This document shows positions 59,201 through 64,000 of a stretch of DNA of 64,000 nt, in pieces (the first letter of the stretch is position 1; the number at the start of each line of letters is the position of its first letter). The notes under the pieces were generated by a model, which saw nothing but the letters and a program-made list of their open reading frames with translations, was not told the DNA's origin and did no database searches. Source of the stretch: JAYVYM01 sp046593925 (GTDB lineage: Bacteria > Actinomycetota > Actinomycetes > Mycobacteriales > SCTD01). The DNA lies in assembly GCA_046593925.1 (NCBI GenBank), contig JBKJQN010000084.1, positions 49,291-113,290 of the forward strand, written 5' to 3'. The translations under genes were made by a program, and so were the position numbers.

Positions 59201-59800
59201 CCGCCCGTCCGCGTCGGGCCGGAGCGAGGCGACGAAGACCGGCAGCGCGTTCGCGCCGTGCGCCTCGATCGCCTCGCACAGGATCTCGACGAAGGCCGTG
59301 TTGCCGCTGACCTCGTGCGCCCGATAGAACACGACGCCCACCGTCGGCTGGACCGGGTCGACGACCCGCACCCCGTGCACGCCGTACGCCGGGACAGTGG
59401 TCGGCGCCGCAAAGCCGTGACCGGTCAGCAGCACGGTGTCGGACAGGAACGCCACGAGCTCGCGCAGGTTGTCGACCCCGCCCTCGCGCAGATAGCCCGC
59501 CGCGTCGGCGACCACCCCGGCCGGGACGGTCGACAGGGCGGTGAGCTCGGCGTCGACCGTGCCCTCGCCACCGAGCGCCACCAGCGGGATCCGCGCGGCA
59601 GCGCAGCCGGCCACGAGCGCATCCAGGCCGTCCCAGGCTCGGCGGCCGCCGAGCAACCGGACCACGACGATCGACACCTCGGCCAGGTCAACAGCGCCGG
59701 TCCGGGCGGGGTTGCCGAGGCGCAGCGGCAGCGCCGGGTCCGGGACGGCCCGCGCGGCGAGCAGGTCGGTGTCGGCGGTGGACAACAGCAGCAGGGTCAC
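56249..59800 (-). CDS. cobN: Cobaltochelatase subunit CobN
   Basis: Large catalytic subunit of ATP-dependent cobaltochelatase (1183 aa), which inserts cobalt into hydrogenobyrinate a,c-diamide. CobN/BchH features include VGVVFYRAHEVSGNTAFVEI, FEADAVVHLGKHGTLEWLPG, FNYGP-like FYPFIVNDPGEGTQAKRRGH and GRNFYSVDPKAIPSRNAWEV. GTG 59800 starts at the first conserved strand; upstream codons are not family-like. It works with the ChlID-like protein at the left end, although separated by 54 kb. No cobalamin riboswitch was seen in its 240-bp upstream region. It could also supply metal-trafficking context for the adjacent cobalt nitrile hydratase, but by family it is a B12 gene. Confidence 0.95.
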   Translation of the reverse strand: MTLLLLSTADTDLLAARAVPDPALPLRLGNPARTGAVDLAEVSIVVVRLLGGRRAWDGLDALVAGCAAARIPLVALGGEGTVDAELTALSTVPAGVVADAAGYLREGGVDNLRELVAFLSDTVLLTGHGFAAPTTVPAYGVHGVRVVDPVQPTVGVVFYRAHEVSGNTAFVEILCEAIEAHGANALPVFVASLRPDADGRLPVVEELLAGRVDALIVTVLAGGGSNAADTESWDARALVSLDVPVLQGICVTSSRAEWAASDAGLAPIDAAMQVAIPEFDGRLVTAPFSFKELGPDGVPVYVADPERAARVAGLAVRHARLRSVPNAQKKVALVLSSYPTKHARVGNAVGLDTPASAVFLLKAMRAAGYDVGSFPEDGDTLVHTLIAAGGHDVEWLTEEQLQTAAARVPIATYERWFAELPGDLRERMIEHWGPPPGRLYVDDGDIVLAALRYGNVVLAIQPPRGFGENPIAIYHDPDLPPSHHYLAAYRWLAQEFEADAVVHLGKHGTLEWLPGKGLGLSASCSPDAVLGDLPLFYPFIVNDPGEGTQAKRRGHATVVDHLVPPMARAETYDEMAQLEHLLDEYAQVQAMDPGKLPTLRQQIWDLVEQAQLHHDLHVSETPSEQEFDDFVLHVDGYLCEVKDVLIRDGLHILGQAPAGAPRVDLVLGILRAQQTWGGTGDALPGLRRALGTAYGLLESERDQVDELERMARLLVEETDRRGWVAAGVVQDVLGRELPDVERVLAFACDELVPRLDRTTDELDNLLHGLSGGFVPAGPSGSPTRGLVGVLPTGRNFYSVDPKAIPSRNAWEVGRALGDSLLARYVADHGDYPASVGLVVWGTSAMRTAGDDIAEALWLLGVRPVWDQASRRVTGLELVPAEVLGRPRIDVTLRISGFFRDAFPHVVTMLDDAVRMVAALAEPDNFVHQHVQADLALGTDERRATARIFGSKPGAYGAGLLPLIDSRDWKTDADLAEVWAVWGGYAYGAGLDGVNARRDMERVYTRVRVAAKNQDTREHDIVDSDDYFQYHGGMVAAVRALTGTSPEAYVGDSAVPDTVRTRTLQEETHRVFRARVVNPKWIAAMQRHGYKGAFELAATVDYLFGYDATAGVVDDWMYDKLASAYVFDETNRAFMKQSNPWALRGIAERLLEAADRGLWEEPSAQVLDRLKATYLELEGDLEGD

Positions 59801-60042
59801 CCAGCCATTCTCACCGATCCTCCCGGCGGCACCCTGCGCAGCGGACACACGCCATGGCTCAGCATCGGTGGCCTCGACATCAGCTACCGCACGGGGCTGC
59901 GATCCGGCGCCCAGCGGTCCGGGACGTCGATGGTGGTGCCGACCCGCTGAGCCGGCGGCCTCGAACGGTCCGCGCCAGCGGGCTGGCCATGGGACGCTGT
60001 TAGCGCGGTGAGTTTCGAGCTTGTCCGACGAGGGGGGCGTTC

Positions 60043-60459
60043 GTGTTCGCGGACCTCGCCGAGCTCCAGCGACTGGCCGATCGTGCCGAGGGAGCCGCCA
60101 CTGAGTTGTCCCGCCATCGGCAGCGCATCCGGTCGGGCGGGGCCGCGACGCATTGGGAATCCGCTGCGGCAGCAACGTTCACCGAACACGCACACAGCGC
60201 CGCGGAGCGGATCAGCGCTGATGGCCACCGGCTGCTGGAGTTGGCTGCCGCCCTGCGACGCCACGCGGTGCTCGTCCGGCAACGACTCGAGGAGCTTGCT
60301 GCGCTCGAACGTCGTGCCGAACAGCTCGCCAGGCAGGCCGCGGACGCCGTCGCGCAGGGCGTGCGAAACGCCGAGCATGGCGCGGAGCAGGCCGCCCGAG
60401 ATGCGTTGCACAGCGCCGAGCAGCTCGGTGGCTGGGTCGGGGATCACGTCCCGTGGTGA
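60043..60459 (+). CDS. WXG100-like (ESX-type) protein
   Basis: 138 aa, almost entirely helical: FADLAELQRLADRAEGAATE, then HWESAAAATFTEHAHSAAER with W-x-S in place of WXG at the turn, then a long Ala/Arg/Glu coiled coil. No signal peptide. GTG start with a GAGGGGGG purine run upstream. First gene of a four- or five-gene operon with overlapping starts. Type VII secretion is suggested, but no EccC/EccD genes are in the window. Confidence 0.7.
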   Translation: MFADLAELQRLADRAEGAATELSRHRQRIRSGGAATHWESAAAATFTEHAHSAAERISADGHRLLELAAALRRHAVLVRQRLEELAALERRAEQLARQAADAVAQGVRNAEHGAEQAARDALHSAEQLGGWVGDHVPW

Positions 60460-61262
60460 GCGTCGTCAATCGGCGGCGGGTGGCCCGGCTGGTCCTCGAT
60501 CCCGCCGAGCTCGCCGCGGTGCACGCCGCGCTGCCGGCGCCACTTCGTCGGCCCGAGGCACCCCCGACCGAGATCGATGATGCTGTGCTCGAGGAGCTGC
60601 AGGCCCGACGGGTCCTCGATGAACGCGGCCAGGTCCACCGGTCGGTGCTGGCGGGGTTCGTGCTGCTGGCCGACCCGGCCGCGCCCCGATTCTCGGTCGT
60701 GGCGGGATCGCCCGCGATGGCCCGGCGTACCACCCTTGCGTTGTCCGGCGCACTGCTGGCCGGGCTGACCGTCGAAGAGCCCTCCGGCCGCGCTGAGCAA
60801 CTGCTGGCCGCCACCTCCGCCCTCGGCGGGGAGTTGGAACGACTGCTGCCGACGCTGCGGCTGGCCGACCGGCCGGACCGGCAGGCGTTGCGCGGCGCCG
60901 ATCCGGCGCGGTTGCTGGCGGCGGTCGAGGCGATGCACAGCACCGGCCCGCTGCCGACCATGCTCGTCGAACAGGCCGAGCTCGGCGCCGGCCTCGAGGC
61001 GGCCGAGGCGCTGGCCGGGGGCCTGGGGGGATCGTTGCAGGTGACCCTGTCATTGCCGGCCGGGGCGGTCGCGGACGGCCCGGTCCTGGACCGCATGCTG
61101 TGGGTGGCCGCGGACCGGGGATGGTGGGCGCTGCGGCCGGGCGCTGACCGGACGGGCCGGCCCCGGCTGGATGTCGTACCCGTGCGACCGGCCGAGCTGG
61201 GCCGGGACCTGGCGCCGCTGGTCGCCGCCGCCGCGCTGGCCCTGGGGGCCAAGGATGGCTGA
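60456..61262 (+). CDS. Hypothetical protein, possibly EspG-like
   Basis: 268 aa, soluble, leucine- and alanine-rich. VNRRRVARLVLDPAELAAVH opens it, and WWALRPGADRTGRPRLDVVP with VRPAELGRDLAPLVAAAALA closes it. The layout faintly recalls EspG/ESX chaperone-like proteins, and the WXG-like gene overlaps upstream (GTGA), but I cannot confirm the family. No signal peptide or membrane segment. Confidence 0.65.
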   Translation: MSVVNRRRVARLVLDPAELAAVHAALPAPLRRPEAPPTEIDDAVLEELQARRVLDERGQVHRSVLAGFVLLADPAAPRFSVVAGSPAMARRTTLALSGALLAGLTVEEPSGRAEQLLAATSALGGELERLLPTLRLADRPDRQALRGADPARLLAAVEAMHSTGPLPTMLVEQAELGAGLEAAEALAGGLGGSLQVTLSLPAGAVADGPVLDRMLWVAADRGWWALRPGADRTGRPRLDVVPVRPAELGRDLAPLVAAAALALGAKDG

Positions 61263-62709
61263 GGGTTGGCAGTCGCACGGCGGCGCCGGTGGGATCACCG
61301 CGCGGTACGACGACCTGGAATCGCTCGCCGGGGTGTACGGGCAGGGCGCGGCGGCCCTCGGCGAGGCTGCCCTGGAGGTCGGCCTGATCGGCGCTTCCGG
61401 GTCACTGACGGCCTCTGCGGTGTTCTCGCCCGGCAGCTACGCCCACGTCATGCTGCTGGTCGGCGAGCTCGAAGTGGGCCGCTCGGGGCTGGCCTCGAGC
61501 GGTGTTGAGCTGGCGGCGCTCTCGGTGCTGCTGGGGACCGCGGTCACGACGTATCGGGCGGCGGACGACGCGCTGGCCGCGTTGACGACCGGACTCGAGG
61601 ACGGCGTGGACTTCGTCCTCGGCGCCGCGCTTCCGCTGGTGGCCGGTACCGCTGCCTTGGGCGTGCTCTCGGTCGAGGCTGCCTTCGAGTTACCGGGGTT
61701 GCTCGACGACGCCGTCCACGGCCGGGCCGACCTGTCGGACTTCCGGGACCGCGTCCTGAGCAACACCTCGACAGACGCGACAGACTTCGCGCTCGACCAC
61801 CTCGGGCTGGTGCAGGCCCTGATTGGCGGGGCGCCGGGTCTGGAGACGGGGCTGGAGTTGTGGGCGCCGCTGCCACTGCGGCCGATCCTGCCGTTCGGCG
61901 GCGTCCCGCGGAACTACCACGAGGCGCTGCAGGGACTGGCCGGATTCTTCCGCGACGGCCAACCCTTCGTCGGCGCCGGTGGGACACCCCGGGCCGGCGA
62001 CGCCATCGCTCCACAGTCGGTCGGTGACCTGCTCAATGGTGTGGACCGTAGGCAAGACCGCCGAAATGGCGCGCTCTCCGGCGAGATCGGCATCCAGACG
62101 CTGGTCGGCCTTGACGGCGTCACCCGCTACGTGGTGCAGCTGCCCGGCACCGAGAGCTGGGCGCTGACCCCCGGCCCGACTGCACGTGACCTCGCGACCA
62201 ACCTGCACACCATGGCCGGCGGCACGACGGTGTATCTGCGCGGCGTCGAACAGGCCATGGCTCAGGCCGGTATCGCGCCGGACGCACCCGTCATGCTGGT
62301 CGGGCACAGCCAAGGAGGCATGACGGCCGCCGCGCTCGCCGCCGATCAGAGCTTCCGGAGCAGCTTTCATCACCTCGCCGTGGTGACCGCCGGCGCACCG
62401 ATCGCCCGGTTCGACATCCCCCCGTCGGTGCAGGTGCTGGCCCTGGAGAACCGCCACGACCTCGTCCCGAACCTGGATGGGTTGGGCAACCCCGACCGGC
62501 CGAATGTGACCACGCTGACCTTCGACGCCAGCAAAGGCAGTGTCAGCGCGAACCACGACCTCGGCCTGACCTACGCCGTCGCAGCCGGGACGCTGCCGAC
62601 CGGGGACCCGTCCTACGCCGCCTGGCTGGACACCGCGAAAGGCTTCTTCGACCCAGCCAGCACGGGCAGCACCCAGACCTACCAGATCACCCGGAAGGCC
62701 GGCCCATGA
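61255..62709 (+). CDS. WXG-like N-terminal domain fused to an alpha/beta hydrolase
   Basis: 484 aa. The N-terminal about 180 residues are helical (ARYDDLESLAGVYGQGAAAL, GVELAALSVLLGTAVTTYRA), resembling WXG/PPE-type modules; the C-terminal half is a lipase-like hydrolase with nucleophile Ser in MLVGHSQGGMTAAALAADQS, acid Asp in LENRHDLVPN and a late His in SANHDLGLTY. ATG 61255 overlaps the upstream gene. Likely a secreted or surface esterase delivered by a type VII-like route (inference). Its last 35 codons are duplicated at 63,250. Confidence 0.75.
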   Translation: MAEGWQSHGGAGGITARYDDLESLAGVYGQGAAALGEAALEVGLIGASGSLTASAVFSPGSYAHVMLLVGELEVGRSGLASSGVELAALSVLLGTAVTTYRAADDALAALTTGLEDGVDFVLGAALPLVAGTAALGVLSVEAAFELPGLLDDAVHGRADLSDFRDRVLSNTSTDATDFALDHLGLVQALIGGAPGLETGLELWAPLPLRPILPFGGVPRNYHEALQGLAGFFRDGQPFVGAGGTPRAGDAIAPQSVGDLLNGVDRRQDRRNGALSGEIGIQTLVGLDGVTRYVVQLPGTESWALTPGPTARDLATNLHTMAGGTTVYLRGVEQAMAQAGIAPDAPVMLVGHSQGGMTAAALAADQSFRSSFHHLAVVTAGAPIARFDIPPSVQVLALENRHDLVPNLDGLGNPDRPNVTTLTFDASKGSVSANHDLGLTYAVAAGTLPTGDPSYAAWLDTAKGFFDPASTGSTQTYQITRKAGP

Positions 62710-63149
62710 AACGACCCGTCGCGTTCGCTGTCTTGGTGATGCTCGTTGGTGCGCTGACAACCGGCTGTGGTGGGGGCCGGGGCGCTCGCGTCGAGGCGAC
62801 GTACAAGCGGACCAAGGCCGACCTGTTTCGGCAGATCGGTGCGCTGCCCCCCTCGGCGTTGTATGGGGCGACCCTCAAGACCTATATCGAGAGCAGCCTG
62901 GACGGCGGCCAAGGCAACGTGAATATCAATGCTGCGATGCCGGCCACCGCCACCGTCGCCCAGAAAAATGCCCTCGCCGACACGCTCGAACGCACCGTCT
63001 GGCTCAGCCACCTGGACCCGCTCGGCAGAATCTCAATCGGCATCAGCCGAGATGGTCGACCACCCTTCCAGGTGGACCGGCTCTATCAGTCAAATCGGGA
63101 CCCGCTGAGGATCAAGTACGGGCCACGCCCCGACGGCCTCCTCCAGTAG
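62706..63149 (+). CDS. Lipoprotein, copy 1 of tandem duplication
   Basis: 147 aa. Signal AFAVLVMLVGALTTGC with lipobox LTTGC, Cys21 lipidated. The mature part is small (ATYKRTKADLFRQIGALPPS, LERTVWLSHLDPLGRISIGI). ATG overlaps the hydrolase stop (ATGA). About 75% identical by eye to the copy at 63,350. Function unknown; perhaps an anchor or immunity partner of the hydrolase. Confidence 0.78.
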   Translation: MKRPVAFAVLVMLVGALTTGCGGGRGARVEATYKRTKADLFRQIGALPPSALYGATLKTYIESSLDGGQGNVNINAAMPATATVAQKNALADTLERTVWLSHLDPLGRISIGISRDGRPPFQVDRLYQSNRDPLRIKYGPRPDGLLQ

Positions 63150-63249
63150 CAACGTCCCTGCCGCCCGCATGACCTCAACGCTCCCTTCGCCGGGTTTGAC
63201 ATGCCCCGTCGGTCCGTAAGCTGTCGCTCCTGCGCCCTCGAGGACCAGC

Positions 63250-63353
63250 GACCCGTCCTATGCCGCCTGGCGGGGCACCGTGCGGCGCTTCTTCGACCCG
63301 GCCAGCACGAGCAGCACCCAGACCTACCAGATCACTCGGAGGCCGGCCCATGA
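63250..63353 (+). pseudogene. Duplicated 3' fragment of the hydrolase gene
   Basis: Encodes PSYAAWRGTVRRFFDPASTS and STQTYQITRRPA, matching the last 35 residues of the hydrolase ending at 62,709. There is no start codon of its own. It marks the left boundary of the 644-bp tandem duplication. Confidence 0.8.
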
Positions 63354-63790
63354 AACGACCTGGGGCATTCGCCGTCCTGGTCGCGCTCGTCGGTGCGCTG
63401 ACAACCGGCTGTGGTGGAGGGCGGGCCGGTCGCGTCGACGCGACCTACCAGCGGACCAAGGCCGACCTGCTGCGGCAGCTGGGCGCGCTGCCCCCAGCAT
63501 CGTTGTACGGCGCGAAAATCAAGGCGCATGTCACGAGCAGCCTCGACGGCGGACAGGGCAACGTGGGGGTGGACGCGAGGCTGCCAGCAACAGCGACATT
63601 TGCCCAGATGAACAGCGTTGCCGACACACTTGAACGCACCGTTTGGCTCAGCCACCTGGACCCGCTCGGCACAATCGGAATCGGCGTCAGCCGAGTTGGG
63701 CATCCTCCCTTCGAGGTGGAGAGACCCTTGCAGGACGACAAGGAGACGCTCCGAATCAAGTACGGGCCGCGCCCCGACGGCCTCCTTTAA
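63350..63790 (+). CDS. Lipoprotein, copy 2 of tandem duplication
   Basis: 146 aa, paralogue of the upstream lipoprotein. Signal AFAVLVALVGALTTGC, Cys21 lipidated. Conserved blocks are TYQRTKADLLRQLGALPPAS, SSLDGGQGNVGV and IKYGPRPDGLL. The ATG is preserved at the same place relative to the duplicated hydrolase tail. It is no longer coupled to an intact upstream gene, so expression may depend on read-through from the first copy. Confidence 0.78.
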   Translation: MKRPGAFAVLVALVGALTTGCGGGRAGRVDATYQRTKADLLRQLGALPPASLYGAKIKAHVTSSLDGGQGNVGVDARLPATATFAQMNSVADTLERTVWLSHLDPLGTIGIGVSRVGHPPFEVERPLQDDKETLRIKYGPRPDGLL

Positions 63791-64000
63791 ATTGCGACGC
63801 CTATGCCGCCAGCAAGACCGCAACGCTGGACTGGACAGCCCCGATCGCGCTTCGACCTTCCCCAGCTGTGTAGGAGCCGACCGGGATTGACGTAGGCCGT
63901 CGCCGCCCGGGCCTGCCGTCCACCACCCGTCGCGCGCCATATCGGCACAGGTGCCTGCCGCACGGGTTAGCTCGTGGACTCATGATCTGTCATCAGCGCG

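Noticed and set aside
56249..60175. Longer 1308-aa start for cobN
   Set aside because: The extra 125 residues are not CobN-like and would cross the promoter region of the divergent WXG-like gene; family homology begins at GTG 59800.
60456..61262. Firm EspG assignment
   Set aside because: Only the operon context and general composition support it; no diagnostic motif was found.

Overview
The window is from a high-GC actinomycete. The evidence is GTG and TTG starts, many 4-nt start/stop overlaps, several mycothiol-type DinB-fold proteins, an F420/LLM-type oxidoreductase, a WXG100-like protein, an actinobacterial cobaltochelatase (ChlID-like protein plus CobN), and a MurL/MurD2 pair. I cannot assign a genus. 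No rRNA, tRNA, CRISPR array or complete mobile element was seen.

Left end (1-6.4 kb): cobO (cut by the window edge) and a fused ChlI/ChlD-like cobaltochelatase subunit behind a cobalamin riboswitch, then an LtrA-like membrane protein, a two-subunit CoA-transferase, a DinB/DUF664 protein, and about 0.8 kb of repeat-rich non-coding DNA.

Core accessory locus (6.4-24 kb): a minus-strand operon arcC-fdrA-glycosyltransferase-purU; a divergent orphan gene; a radical-SAM + GNAT pair with an AIR-synthase-like gene converging on it (the MSMEG_0565/0567/0568 and Sll0786/Sll0787 families of the Nit1 nitrogen cluster); and a six-gene overlapping operon with phosphosulfolactate synthase, an unknown 288-aa protein, two aspartase/fumarase-superfamily enzymes, a PLP enzyme and an AllG/DUF1116 protein. 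ComA, two aspartase/fumarase members and a PLP protein are the same set that makes coenzyme M in Xanthobacter. Directly downstream are MurL and MurD2.

Nitrile hydratase locus (50.4-56.2 kb): an eight-gene minus-strand operon with a CoA-disulfide-reductase-like flavoprotein, an 88-aa protein, a DsrE-like MSMEG_0572/Sll0783 family protein, cobalt-type nitrile hydratase (beta, alpha, accessory), OsmC and XdhC-like genes, divergent from an XRE-cupin regulator. A 16-bp palindrome (consensus GTTCACTATGGTGAAC) lies at the promoters of this operon and of three transcription units 40 kb away. This suggests one regulon that joins nitrile hydration, carbamoyl transfer/carbamate kinase, a Nit1-type radical-SAM module and sulfonate (coenzyme M-like) synthesis. 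I see no nitrilase, no DUF2877 (AllH) protein and no epoxide:CoM transferase in the window. The end product is unknown, and this is the best candidate for a new system here.

Between these loci (24-46 kb) are ordinary accessory genes: WYL, MerR, ArsR and ECF regulators, mycothiol-type proteins, VapBC, an MFS transporter with a palindromic operator, and a decaying stretch (38-44.3 kb) with four pseudogenes and an IS5-type remnant. The right part has a 1151-aa secreted multidomain hydrolase (46.3-49.8 kb), cobN (56.2-59.8 kb), and a WXG100-like/hydrolase/lipoprotein operon whose 3' end is tandemly duplicated (60.0-63.8 kb).
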